Shown: positions 31,754 through 43,528 of the stretch, piece by piece
How positions within the stretch are numbered: position 1 is the first letter of the stretch
Layout of the letters: each line of letters starts with the position of its first letter
Origin: Phymatolithon calcareum
Taxonomy: Eukaryota; Rhodophyta; Florideophyceae; Hapalidiales
Assembly (NCBI GenBank): GCA_977006965.1
Contig: OZ345377.1
Location: forward strand, 868,001 to 932,000
DNA: 64,000 bases
Direction: 5' to 3'
Position numbers and translations under genes: made by a program
Notes under the pieces: model-generated
Database searches by the model: none
What the model was told of the DNA's origin: nothing
Seen by the model: the letters and a program-made list of their open reading frames with translations, nothing else

Positions 31754-32560
31754 CTATTCCGTATTGGACAGTCCCGGTTTCTGGAGAGCTAGAAACGGGG
31801 GACAAATTACCACGGCGCTGAGCTCGTGATACACAAGAAGCTCCGGATCACCAAAGGAACGAGTTCTGTTGGGATAAGCTTCCAGAACAATTTGTTTAGA
31901 GGGGCCGCGATCTCTCGTAAAGTTGCGAACAAATCGGCTGTACACATTGCCCAACCCTCGGAATGATCTCTGCTCCGTCTGTGTCCGCGGGGGACTGACT
32001 ACGCCGAGTTTTCCGCTGTTTTCAAAACAACTGCAGATTTGGAAAATTCTAGACTCTGACCCTCGCGTGTTCATAAGGTAATAGCAGGGGAGTGTTATGG
32101 GGGGGAGTAACACGAACCCCTTATCATACCGATTTTTTGGATTTGCGTCTATAGTGTGTGTTTGATATAATTTTGCAGGGATTAATTGCTTCATAAAAAG
32201 GAGAATGAAAGCTGAAAATATGTCCCTAGTTCCCGGAACATTGGGAGTTGCCAATGTAGCGGTCGCTCTCGTTGCAGTATTCGATTTTGTGGTGAAAAAC
32301 AATAGAAATATTCTGTAAACAAGAGTTATTATTGATACAGCCTGAACTCATAATTTTTGCCGGCACATCAATGTCATGCTTTTGCAGACAAGTTTTGAAA
32401 CAAAAAAAATCAGTGTTACTCCCCCCCATAACATTCCCCTGGTAATAGGCTTTTCAGAGTAACAGTACACAATTTCTGTGGCACTTCTACTGTAAAGACT
32501 TGCTTCACTGCGCGTATTGAAGATATCTATGAGAATGGATCATTTGACGTTTTTTTATTG
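31754..32560 (-). mobile_element. Ty3/gypsy pol fragment, interrupted by a MITE
   Basis: The minus strand reads GVVSPPRTQTEQRSFRGLGN then VYSRFVRNFTRDRGPSK, which fits the gypsy junction between reverse transcriptase and RNase H (RSFLGL..YYRRFI.NFS...PL). Upstream, across the 357-bp insertion at 32085-32441, IRAVKQVFTVEVP fits the H..AL..VF part of the same domain. No YxDD core, protease or LTR is visible, so it is an isolated, frameshifted remnant. Confidence 0.55.
32085..32441. mobile_element. 357-bp MITE with CAGGGG ends
   Basis: The ends 32085-32113 and 32413-32441 are 29-base inverted repeats with one mismatch (CAGGGGAGTGTTATGGGG). GTAATAG flanks both sides (32078-32084 and 32442-32448), a 7-base target duplication. 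The CAGGGG terminus is hAT-like; hAT normally makes 8 bases, so superfamily is tentative. There is no coding capacity. It inserted into the gypsy fragment. Confidence 0.8.
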
Positions 32561-32732
32561 CAATTTTTTTAAAGCTCCACAGTCATACGAATATACGGGC
32601 AAGGCTTCGTCAGGTGCTACCCTCACTAAGACGGCTCTACTCTTATGTCAGGTACTCTATCTGAGCCCCTAGCATGTACTCCATTGTTTTTGATTGCTCT
32701 TCGTAGCAGTCTTCGAGGCTGCGCTTCTTCTT

Positions 32733-33250
32733 TCAGTACAGGTCTTCTTCATTCTGCATACTCTCGATGATGTTTTTGCTGAAGAGCAAAATGTCATCTA
32801 GTGTCTTCTCAGTTGCCGCTCTGACTTCTTCCTTGAGTTCGTACGTTGAAAAGTTGCGATCTAGGGTCTCCATGTGGTGCCTGACTTTGCTTCCGAATCT
32901 ATCTGCCATCAGTGTTGTAGGCACTTGGAGAAATCTTCCAAAGGCGCACTGAACCACCAGTTTCTTGTGTTTCAGTTGTGGAAATTTAAGTATTGCAGGG
33001 AGTTTTCTTGTTTTGTCGTACGGAATTTTCCTCTTCTATTCGATTAAACGCTCTCTCCTTCCATTGTCAGGAATGTTGATCGAAGTGCTTCTGCGGATTG
33101 ATTCGCTATTATTTGCTTCATAACATCATCAAACGGTTCTCTGGTTTCCATCTATGCGATATCATTACTTGCATCTTGAAGCTCTTCTGAGTTTCTTATC
33201 TATGGTAGTTCCTCCAGAATCTTTCCTTCTTTCGCCATTGTCCTTCTCAT
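32733..33250 (-). other. Possible decayed retroelement gag-like frame
   Basis: Minus-strand frames read EALRSTFLTMEGE-like sequence, then from 32957 QVPTTLMADRFGSKVRHHM and YELKEEVRAATEKTLDDILL, helical and charged as in gag or coiled-coil proteins. Frames are broken and no zinc knuckle is present. The position upstream of the gypsy fragment on the same strand is suggestive only. Confidence 0.2.
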
Positions 33251-33749
33251 CTTGAAATCTAGTATTTCCCGTCCATGGGAAGCAGCTTGCATTCGACATA
33301 GTAGACGAAGACTATCCGTCTTTCCTCGCGCCAGTGGCCCGAAAACTTGTCTGAATCACGTTCGTTCAACTTCCTTGACAGCGCTCCGAACGTTTTCTGT
33401 CCATGGTGTTACGTATAGCATACTCTCAACGTGACCGGGGCGCTTTTGATGTGCTCTATAGCGCCTAAATTTCATATGCAATGCATTAATGAATATTATT
33501 CCCTCGATTGAGGGAAAACTTTAGTCAAGTAGACACTGCTCTTCTGTTCCTCGGCGCATATAATGGACCGATCTGGGAAATGTCGTTCGTTACGTGGAAA
33601 GGTTCTGAGTGCGGACGCAATGTATTGTTACTGTTGGGGCAATGATATGGCCTTTTCGCTAGCTTCACTGTGGCTGATGTCCATACTACTTTCGCAGCTC
33701 AGTTTATTTGAAAGCCCTCATTAACACTCCTAGACTGCACTGGAGTTGC

Positions 33750-34029
33750 TTTTCGTTATTTGAAGAGACGGCTTTTCATGAGTGATAATCCTGTGAACCT
33801 CATAGCGAAGAAGCGGACGGTGGATACAGCCGGGCTGCTCGCGTACGCTCACATCCCTCAGGCACCGACACTTTTGGCACTTACTGACACTAACAGCAAC
33901 GGCATCCAAGGTGTACGACTGATACTGCGCTAAACGAATTTCTTCCCGCTGCAAGTTTGACTTACTCGGCATTTTTTCGTGCCAGTCCTGCCCGTGTTTA
34001 TCCTTGGAGGTATGCCTTTCCCTTCTCCA
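33750..34029. repeat. 280-bp direct repeat, left copy
   Basis: About 90% identical by eye to 35100-35378, same orientation, with sharp limits (TTTTCGTTATTTGAAGAGA to GGTATGCCTTTC). On the minus strand both copies encode SKSNLQREEIRLA and RCLRDVSVREQPGCIHRPLL; only this copy starts with ATG (MPSK). The 1.07-kb interval could be the inside of a short LTR-type element, but no TG...CA ends, primer-binding site or protein motif are seen. A gene-fragment duplication is the alternative. Confidence 0.75.
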
Positions 34030-35099
34030 GAAGAGAGTCCCTGGTTTCGGCTAAGTGGCTGGCGCTTTTCTGGTGGTCAAAAGCAAACCAGACCGACGAC
34101 TGCCCGGACGGTGGCAAAATGATTATCAACATGACTCTGGCAGATGATGCCGCTGTCCAGTACAAGCTATGGATTGAGGTGGGACTACTGATGAAAAAGG
34201 GGAAGACAGCAGAGGAACCAGGTGCGACGGAGAAGATGATAATTGTTTTTGCGGAGATATCCTGTCACTACAGCCTGAAGTTGGCGCGGTTCCTCTCGGT
34301 TACCGTACGAGCATTTTTCATGGTAGTTTCTTCAGCCCTCTCATGTGGAAACCCTGCCTGATGCTTGATGCTGCACAGACTCACTCCACGCCTTGTGGAA
34401 GAATGAGATAAAGTACTTCAACTCGGCTTGCTACTTGTTGAGATTGAAACAAATGGCGTACGGGATGATGAAGAGGCTTGGCTCAGATCAAGAGGCTAAA
34501 GCACCGTATATCTACGCATGGACGCAATTCCTTGGGGAGTTTGCATTACGGGTATACGCTGTGCACCAAGAGTTGCATACCGACTTGAAAAGCCTCCTGA
34601 GGAGGTATGGCTAGCCGCGAGAGCTCTTAACCCCGCATGGCGTCTGCTTATGTTGGAAGTGAATATGGAGCACGATCCCGAACGACGGCAAGGCGTCAAA
34701 GCTCTAGTGCACCTCCCGCGACACTGGCTGCCGAGAAGCATCGACGTCTCACTAGAGATACTATTCTTCGCTCTGAATGATTCTCGGGAATCTTCTGCCG
34801 CCGATCTTCCTTTGGCGAATTCGCGCATTTCTTCAAGTTGCTTTTCGTACGTTCACTTCGGCAAAACGTACGATACTGTGGTATTCTGGGAAAATCAGAC
34901 TCTTGGTCTTTCGGGGCATCTGTTTGCGATGGGATCCTCACAGCGAGTCGATTACTAAGCGCTAATTTGACCTTCCAATGAGCCAAAGCGAAGCCTACAC
35001 TTCGTTTTTCGGGGCCTAGCCCGTTTCCAGCGTCTAATTTCATTTGACGCCCTTGTGTGGTATCACAGGCGTTGGTGCAGTCTGCCCGACTTTCGGGTT
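34030..35099. other. Interval between the two 280-bp direct repeats
   Basis: Open frames at 33957-34361, 34393-34614 and 34518-34958 (+) are moderately protein-like (ADDAAVQYKLWIEVGLLMKK; YIYAWTQFLGEFALRVY) but match nothing I know. Confidence 0.3.
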
Positions 35100-35378
35100 T
35101 TTCGTTATTTGAAGAGATCGCTTTTCATGATTGAAAATCCTGTGAACCTCATAGCAAAGAAGCGGACGGTGGATACAGCCGGGCTGTTCGCGTACGCTCA
35201 CATCCCTCAGGCACCGATACTGTTGGCACTTACCGACACTACCAGCAACGGCATCAAAGGTGTACGACGGATACCGCGCTAAACGAATTTCTTCCCGTTG
35301 CAAGTTTGACTTACTCGGTATTTATCCGTGCCAGTCCTGCCCGTGTCTTCCTTGCAGGTATGCCTTTCTCTTCTCCCC
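35100..35378. repeat. 280-bp direct repeat, right copy
   Basis: Partner of 33750-34029. Its minus-strand frame has ATA where the left copy has the starting ATG, but the rest stays open (QREEIRLARYPSYTFDA, then CLRDVSVREQPGCIHRPLL). Retention of an open frame in both copies suggests it was coding when duplicated. Confidence 0.75.
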
Positions 35379-37825
35379 GCCCACCCACGACCTTCTCAAC
35401 GAATATGTCTCGAGTGCATGGCTTTCTCTTTGTCTTTTAGCTTACATGGTGACAAGCCATAATGAAGTGCTTCCGCGGAAGTCTCGTAATTTGTTCATTC
35501 TAGCATATCGCCTGGTCCGTAATACACGGACTCGTCGTTTTCCATATGGTGACGCTGTAGAGTACAGAACTTACGGGAAGGAGCTGTAGGGGAAGGTCAG
35601 GAGCGCATATGTCACAGACTACTTAGGTCCTCTCGGTAGCCGGCCTATATGTCGTTTCAATCCCAGAACTCAAACTATCATTTGAAATATAGAAAAACTC
35701 CGTGAAACTTCCACTTGAAAAGATAATATTTAATATTGATTTATGCGACCGCTGCTGCTTTCTGCTGCTGCCAACCAGCGAAGCTTCTATCTTATGTCTC
35801 CATCCTAGCTTTTTTCAGGGCGTCCAGTTTAGAAGCCCCTACTATCATCTGAAGGAGATTCATCGACAGTCCTGCGCTGAGTGCATACAGCTCCATGCGA
35901 ATGTGCCCTGTTTCAGATGTTGATTTCTCGCTGAAAGCGAGCCGTGGAGCACTCGGAGTAATGGTAGAAAAGGTTCCAACCGAAAGAAGACAGAGCTTGC
36001 GCCCAGGCAAACCCTTGGTAAGACCTATCGTAAAGTCCGTTAGATTTCGTAAAGTGTACCGTAGTCATTTCTGCCACTTGTGAACGGGAAGCTGCTGACG
36101 CACGCAAGACGAATCAATATATGAGGTTTGTGTGCTATTTTCTGGCTATTTGGACACGAGGCGTAGCGTCAACTTGATCAGCGCGGACGGACTGCAAGGG
36201 AAGCGCTCTTTGGACGCCCCCGTAAGAGTAGCGTCTCGGTCAAGAAAACGGGGAGATGAAGCGCGATATAGCTGACGTGGCTGAGGCACAAGTTGCACGC
36301 GGCGTACACGGCTGCAACGGTGATTAGATACGCCATGAGCCGGGGAAATCGAGGAATACACTAGACGTCGAGGGCGACGACGTCTGCCGTGGAGCTCCTG
36401 GCGGAGGTTAACAAAAAGTTGAATAATGGGAATTCCTTGCTGCTTGTTCGCGCGGCACCGCCAGGAATATTTACGACGCACATCCTGAGCAAAGAATTGA
36501 GAATTCTGTCGTGTGGGCTTTCTGAGGTCGTTTATTGTGAGGATGGACAGTCGAACAATTAGGAGACGTTCCTTTGATTTAGCGTATTGATGTTCTTGAG
36601 TCGAGAGCGTACGAGGGAGAATGCTCTTCTTTGCAATCGCCGATATTTCCCAGGTCCCGTACAATGCATAAATTACTTTGCCACTTTTGGGAGGTAGATC
36701 ATGCTAAAACAGCGGAGTCATGTCAATACTCCCCAGAGAAATCTCCTCCAGACAAATGTTTTTGAATGCCTCCGAAGGTTTAATTTACCAATAGCGCAAA
36801 GCAGCGACACATCACGCAGGCGACAGCGCACAAATCTTCCTTTTACCTTTGCTGATCGAGAGTTGCAGGGCCTCACTGGAAGTAAATTCGATAATATCGT
36901 TCTCATTCTTTCGCCAACGGCGCAGCGTAGCCTGGAAGAAAAGTACAATTTTTGTGCTGATGCATAACGCCGAGAGTGGAGCATATGCGCGAATCGAGAG
37001 CAGATCGGCTGGTCCGGGAGAAACTATAGTAATACTGAGAGTGGAATAGAAACGCAGGGGGCAAGTCCCGAGATAGTGGAAATGGGGAAATTAATTTCAA
37101 ACTCAGGATGAGCTGAAGTGCGCACTGACTTAGTTCCCGGCTGTAAATAACTGCTGATGACATCAGAATTGAAGGAAAGAGGATTTAAACGATCCAGTAT
37201 GGTGACGTGTGCTGTAAACAGGAAATCGACCCCCACTAGTGTTTGGCGGGGGCAAGGACGATAGGTCCATGAAGTCCTCGCGCCAGTTAAGACCCGAACA
37301 CGAAAGGAAAAGAAGTCAAATTCGATTATGAATAGCAGTGTCACTGCGACAAGAGTGACAGAGTTGCCGCCACAAAGACACGACAACAGGGGCGGCAGGC
37401 ATAGTGAACTGGTCCATGACGCTTGTATACAGGGAAGCAAAATAAGGGATCCACATATGGGACAATTCAAAAAAATTGTTGGCTTTCAGAAAAAGTTTAA
37501 GAAAAGTTTCAAAGAGTTTGTAAATCTGTAGTTCCGGATGTGAGCAAGATGACTTCCTGCCAAAGGCGTCGGGATTCATTGCTGTGAATGGCGCTCCTCG
37601 ACCGACATCAGAAGGCACTTTCCAGCAGCAGATTTACTAAGAGCAGAAGAAAATATTAATGGTCCTGTACTATTGCCGTAGTATAGAGGTTTTCCATCTT
37701 GAGTAAAGTCAGCACCTTTCTAATGCGCGCAATCTTCTTTCCTCGAATATGATTGTATCAATAGCCAGAGTAACATATTTTGCTTCGTTTGGGGTCCACG
37801 TAGGTTTCCTCAGGATGCGGTTCTG
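35379..37825. other. Gene-free stretch
   Basis: Contains the second copy (about 36025-36215) of the dispersed repeat seen at 22185-22400. The 172-codon frame 36146-36664 (-) has biased composition and no recognisable domain. No gene can be supported. Confidence 0.35.
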
Positions 37826-38118
37826 TTTGTTTGTTTGTTTATTGCAGGTTATTCGAATTACACAAAGTGTATATTATTCAACATCTAGGGGTCCTCTAAA
37901 TGTTCCTGATATGGATCCATTCCTGGTACTCGCGTATCTGCTTCGCGCTAGTACTGCTGCACACCACTCCACGGCGACATCCGTGTGCCCTTTGCGGAAC
38001 GTTAATTCAATTCTTGCTTGTGACAGGACTCGAACCGGCGACCTCAACATTCCTGCCTGTATCATACCGAAATATGCGCACAGGTGCGCGGAGGCAGTTT
38101 TACCACTATAACACAGGT
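37826..38118 (-). mobile_element. tRNA-derived SINE with a LINE-like tail
   Basis: Read on the minus strand it begins with a tRNA-like head: GTTATAGTGGTAAAACTGCC (A-box-like) and GGTTCGAGTCC (B box). A unique body follows, and it ends CTGCAATAAACAAACAAACA. The same CTGCAATAAA plus short A-rich repeats ends the LINE copy at 8920. Flanking sequences GGATGCGGTTCTGT (37813-37826) and GGAATGCGGTTTTGTG (38119-38134) look like an aged target-site duplication. RNA polymerase III would transcribe it from the internal boxes. Confidence 0.7.
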
Positions 38119-38499
38119 GGAATGCGGTTTTGTGTTTCCACTGCCCATGCTCCTCGACTTCGTACTAGTTCAAGCAGTTTTGGCGTGGTACTTGGAGAAC
38201 GCCCGACATACTAGCTTGCGCAATGGATCCTTTGTTTGCTCTAGTTCGGTCTTACTGCTTCGTGCAGTACATGATTATATTTGAACGTGATTTTCCTCAC
38301 CCCTAGATCTTACTCCCAGCAACCTTGCTTAAAGCAATAAATCTATTCAGCTTTTCACGTTCCAGCTGAACCCCCATGTCTTTTATTTCATCCACAATCT
38401 TAGCGAGTCTTCTTCATTTCGAAAGTTGAAGTTCATCACGGAATTCTCACGGCTCTACCTGGCCGCGCAGCTAATTTCCCGAAGAGAGTAATCTTCACA

Positions 38500-38910
38500 G
38501 CTGCTTTCGAGATGCGAGTCGTATTAGGCGTTATATGTGCGAAGCATTCATACACTGGCCTGGCGAATGTATTGAAATGATCTTACATCAGCAAATTGGG
38601 GACAGTTCCTCTCTGGTGGCCGCTTTTCACACTGGACATAACTTGGATGAAATGTCGTACGACACAACATGCAAGATGTGCAGTACCAACTGTAACGAAA
38701 CTGCTGAACATCTATCGATACGCTGAGGTGGACGTTCTGTCTCCAGACGCAAGTTTAATGGACGAGTAGGTACCAAGACCGAGGGAGAATTATACCGTGA
38801 GAGAAATACAGACGTACTCAAATTTCTGAACATTGTGAAACTGTTTTCAAACAGCCTCCGTCTCTTACCATCTGCTAGAACGAGCTTTCCGCAATAAAGA
38901 AAGAAAGAAT
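38500..38910 (+). mobile_element. 3' fragment of the LINE family, copy 3
   Basis: The + strand reads HTGHNLDEMSYDTTCKMC, NETAEHLSIR, a stop, then RSVSRRKFNGRVGTKTEGEL. These align with CKKC, ETVEHMIL and AVSRRKFIGRVRSKTVEDL of copy 1. It ends CGCAATAAAGAAAGAAAG at about 38890-38909. The internal stop and lost last cysteine show it is inactive. Confidence 0.7.
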
Positions 38911-41446
38911 TTATTGAAAAGACGGATTCTCTCCTTGCCACTCCGAGTGTGTTCAGGAGACGGATCTTTACACTAACCATCACGATATAGAACAATGTTG
39001 GACTTATATGGGACCTTTGCCGGAACTCGTCTGTTGCTCTTCCTGGTTCTTCTCGAGTCAGCCATGACTGTAAAGGACGTCTTCTGCAGCGACAGGGCGA
39101 CTAGCGCTGGGATATTTGTTGACAGCCTGCGCTGGACAACCTGCAAGGACTTTTCACTATGGATGTGATCATACGCAGACCTTTTTCGTAATGAAGTGGA
39201 TCTATTGAGAACGTACCATGCGCCCCAAGTTGAGGAAAGTAGGTACCTTTCTAAGCATGTATTCTACCAGCTTCGAAAATTGTCATTTGCAATAATCAGA
39301 ATTGCATAGTATCACGCCTATGGCTCGGGCCACGTTGTCCTCCTCTGGTGAGCAGACCTTCTTTATGACCACTGCAAAGCAACTCACAGCCGTTGCTGGA
39401 AGCACATGGAGGAGAGAAAAATTTAATGGCAGCACTTCCAATGGGCAACGTGGACTCATTTCCTAGGATTCAATCTTGACGAGAGCGGCAAATTAATACA
39501 AGCATGGGAATGCCTTCGCTCAATTAAAGCAATATGCATGGGGGAGAACGTTTCCCCTCTAAGCTTACGCAGAATTTGTTGACCTTTACTGCACGTCAGT
39601 CTATGCGGGGGATAAGTGATGCCCCTGTACTTTTTTTGGGGTCGTGGCAGGAGGATGCACAAGATCATCCACCGTACGGTCCTGCAAATGGTGTGAATTG
39701 AGCGATACAGTACGCACAGCGCTATTAATATGTGGTTGTCTCAATAGTTCTAAAAAACATGTTCCAGCCAACATAGTTCTATTATGGGGAGATGTATTTG
39801 AAAAAGACTGTTGTTAAAGCAGTAAAGTTTTATGAGAAGATTGCCAAGGGTTCCCATTTTCAGCTTACCTTCCCGATGCGAAGTTCATGTTCTCAGTCCG
39901 GACAAGTTGAAGTTTGATGCTCAAGCTCTAGGTTCAATACATCTCCTCGGATCACGAGCCCCTGTCTTGAAAATTGTGAAAATCTGAGGGCTATTAAAAG
40001 GTTGGCGAAGGGGCTCAGATTCCAGAAAGTCGTGTTTCACTTGTATTTTGCATGTGGAGCGTTGTCAACTGCCGAGGATGCATATTGAAGGCGACTCGGA
40101 TGGTTTTTTAATGCTATCTAAATGCTATCTAATCATATATTAACAAATATGATTAGATAGCTTTTAAAATAAAGTTACCAGCACACGGAATTTTGAAAAA
40201 AGTTGCGGTTGTGTGAAGTACACGACTAGAGTCCTCATGAACATGAAAAGTTGAGCTAGAGTTGTTTCGGACTCCAATTTTTCCTCCTTCCAGTTCAATT
40301 CCTATCAGATTTTGTGCCAGCTTCCAAAACTTTGGAGTCAGACTCTGCCTCCGAATTACTCTCATTGCGGAAGTCTGCTCCTGATGAGATGAATATGTAC
40401 TTGCTGCGAGAATTGCTGTAACACGGAATTCAATTGAACATTCTCTTGGGGATTCATAAGGGAACTTCCCATTTTCTTCATGGAGAGATGAATGCAAACA
40501 GAAATAGGGAGATGTCATCTTGCTAGTCGCTCTGGTGGGCCGTGATGAGCACAGCATATATGAATGGCGTTGATGGCGATCGGTTGATCGAGTCACCAAT
40601 TCCTCCTTGACGTCACGTTGAGTGGGATGAGTGCAAATTCGTGCATCTTGTGCGGAACAGGGCGTTATGATATGAATGATCTTTAGACTTGCTATTTCGC
40701 GGCTGCATTCTCCCAGTCGCTTTAATGTGCCCTTCCCTCCGTATGCTACTCTCTCCTACAAACCACCTTCAAACTATGCTAATAATCAGAAGGGAAGACA
40801 GTATCCCCGACTCGTTCCCAATAAAATTTACTCTTTCCTTTGACCACGCATCATCGATCGATCTAGTGAAAAGACATTGTAAGGCCATTGCTCCTAACGC
40901 TGACATTGGAGTATATTTATACATCTGACAACCTGCTAAATTTAGTTCTGCGTTTTCAAAAATTTTCATGTCCATTGCTCCTCTTCGGCGCGATGGCATA
41001 TTCCATCACAGATGAAACAAGCTCGAAAAATAATTGTTGCAGACTGTTTCTGTACCATTCGAACCATCGGCACGAGACAGGGACGGTGGACGACATCCAG
41101 GGGCGTCGGAAAAAATGTACAATCATACATTTGTATGCACATCTATCCTTCCATGGAAATCGGATCAGCTTCCCTCAGGAAAGCAATTGATTTTTCTCTA
41201 TTTGTAGTTTTCCAACATGTCCATATGTCGGCTTCCGATTCGGCGTATATATATAGTAAAGTCTCCTCTCTGTGAATCTTCGAGGTTTAACTAACATCCT
41301 AGAGCAACTCTGCATTCCTGGCTGAGTCACGCCCCTTGGTTTTGTCTGCATTGATAAACTTGACATTGAGAGGCTCTGCGTAAGAGACCTGTTGAACCCG
41401 ATGGGAGATGGGAAATCAGTGCTTGGGGGATATTTGATGACTTTAA
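38911..41446. other. Gene-free stretch
   Basis: Minus-strand sequence at about 39200-39450 is faintly reverse-transcriptase-like but too decayed to call. A 148-codon frame at 40153-40599 (-) is unrecognised. A hairpin lies at 40124-40162. Confidence 0.3.
40124..40162. repeat. Hairpin with 15-bp arms
   Basis: GCTATCTAATCATAT (40124-40138) and ATATGATTAGATAGC (40148-40162) are perfect reverse complements. Another ATGCTATCTA copy lies just upstream at 40111. Confidence 0.75.
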
Positions 41447-43030
41447 TTGAATGCTTCCAAAGGCTCACCTTGGAGTGACAGTGCGAGTTCTGTAAGATTC
41501 TCTGAGCTAAGTCCTTTGGCTTCTCAAATCGTCCTTGATTTGTCTTTCTCTGAAAAACGAGCGCTCTTGCTAGTCGCTTGCGTTCAAACTCAATTTCAGC
41601 GCTCTTGTCAGAAGAGGCTAGAGCACGTTATAACTCAAGTAGTTCGATCAACGTGGCAACCCCGAGGTAGGCACTCTAATCTGATTTCCTCCAGCGGGAT
41701 GCTCGGTTAAACATCATCCATTCGCACATTAATTGCTGCGTTCTTTCTCTTATATAGAGGATCCTTGGTGACCTATAGGTCTCCCTTCTTCCTTTTCTCT
41801 GTTCACCATTTCTTCTTCGTGACAGATCCCTGCTCCACTCTCTGAAAGGCTTTCCGCAAGTTTTTATCTTGGTTGAGATTCCCCGTATCCTTCGTTACTT
41901 CCCGAAATCAGAACTTGGGGAAATCCAACTTCCTGATTGGGGATGCATGTCTCTGTCCCTAGGCGTTCTTGTACTCGAATCCGGAAGAAAATTTTGCAGT
42001 ACTTGTGCTTAAGATGCACGTGATCCTGCATGCGTAGGAAAATCTCCTTTTCATAGACTGCATTCAAACCGAAGCTAGCCATTACAGGGGATATGTGTTG
42101 ATTTATTTTAAAAGCTCCCAAGGCCTCTCTTCAAGAGTAACAGGGCCGCTTTCGCACGATTTTCTAAGCGAATGTAGTTTGACTATTCAGTATATCCTTG
42201 ATTCGTATTTCTCTCCCAATAAGTGCTCTAGTGAGTCGTTTACATTCATATTCAATTTCAGGACTAATCTTGGATGAAGATAGAATGCATTGAAGCGCGA
42301 CCAGCGCAATCACGGCCATGAAACCAAAGTATGCATCTAGTACTGATTTTCTCCAAAGAGGTGCTATGTTGAATATCAGCCGTAGGCATCGCAACCGCGT
42401 AGACCTTTCTCTTAAGCGGAGAACCACCGGTAGATTGTTCGAATCAGTTGGTATCTCGAGCGATCTTCCCTCTTCTTTCTTTGCCCATAACTCAATTATT
42501 TCTTTTCGACGCCCTTTCTTTGAGAATGAGCCCTCCTCCGCTTTATCGAGAGCTTGCTGCATTACCATGTCCGGTGGATGGACATGTCGTTTCTCCAGCA
42601 CAGACGTGAAATCTTTTCTCCAGAGCAGGACCACCTAAAATTACTCGCAGCACTACGTCTTCGCCGCTCGAGCCGCGAGGAGCACGGCTGAAGATTCGAT
42701 TCGTTCTAAGAAGGGTTTGATATACACTCTGGACACGTCCAAAGTACTATTGAAGGAGCGAAATGATCCGGAACTAGTTTGGACGGGGGATATTGATGAT
42801 TTTTATTTTGAGAGCTCCCAAAGCCTCACCTTGGAGTAGCGGGGCCGCTCTTGCGATATTCTTTAAGCTAAAGTCCTCTGCCTATTCAAAACGTTCTTGA
42901 GTCGTAATGCTCCCCCAACAAGAGCTCCTGTGAGTCTCTTGCACTTAAACTCAATTATCTGGACTCGTCTTCGACGAGGCTAGAGTACGTTGTAAGGCGA
43001 CTAGTTCGATCAACGTGGTAATCCCAAGGC
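41447..43030 (-). repeat. Three diverged repeat copies with a shared coding motif
   Basis: Segments of about 210-240 bases at 41447-41690, 42105-42310 and 42800-43030 share order and orientation: an AGCTCCCAARGCCTC-like edge, a GCTCT(T/A)GTGAGTC or similar block and a GATCAACGTGG-like or related end. On the minus strand they encode related peptides; the middle copy gives EIEYECKRLTRALIGREIRI, the right copy VQIIEFKCKRLTGALVG, the left EIEFERKRLASSS. The middle copy lies in a 157-codon open frame (42634-42164). The peptide is unrecognised; a decayed transposon ORF present in several copies is likely. Confidence 0.55.
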
Positions 43031-43528
43031 TCATAGTAGATACTGCGTGTAATACCAGAGTTTAGTCACACTTGAATCGCACACGCACTAAAATAAGGCA
43101 CGAGTGCGGATTTCGCACATGAGGTACGGTATTGGACCAAGTGCTTAAGCATGTGCTACCCCCTACCAGGTGCTGACCAAACTAGAGCGAATGCGAAAGA
43201 GAGTCACTATTGCGGGAGACAGATGTTTTTAAAGGAAAGAGGGCAGAATTGCTCGTATTTACCTTGCCTTCCGGTTCCTTCATCCGCAAACAAACATGCT
43301 AATCATGCACGACTTTTTACCATATACAAGTTCAAATCTACAAAATATACCCCCAGCACATTGTTCAACCTGCTGCCGGCAGACCTACTGGCGGCAGACG
43401 TACACTACTAATACTCTTCCATCATGCAAACAACCGAAAAGCACCGATTCACGTCTCTCAACGCGCATTCTGTATCCCTTCGGTAACCTAAAAGACAATC
43501 AAATCACGCGCCTGACCTGATATAGCCC
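43031..43528. other. Stretch downstream of the bZIP gene
   Basis: No gene is supported. It probably includes the 3' untranslated region of the bZIP transcript. Confidence 0.35.

Noticed and set aside
39200-39450. Reverse-transcriptase-like trace on the minus strand
   Set aside because: A few residues recall a polymerase start (VIKK...ARAIGV), but there is no catalytic motif and no continuous frame.
40153-40599. 148-codon ORF on the minus strand
   Set aside because: It is open and has a start, but no similarity, domain or neighbouring context supports it as a gene.
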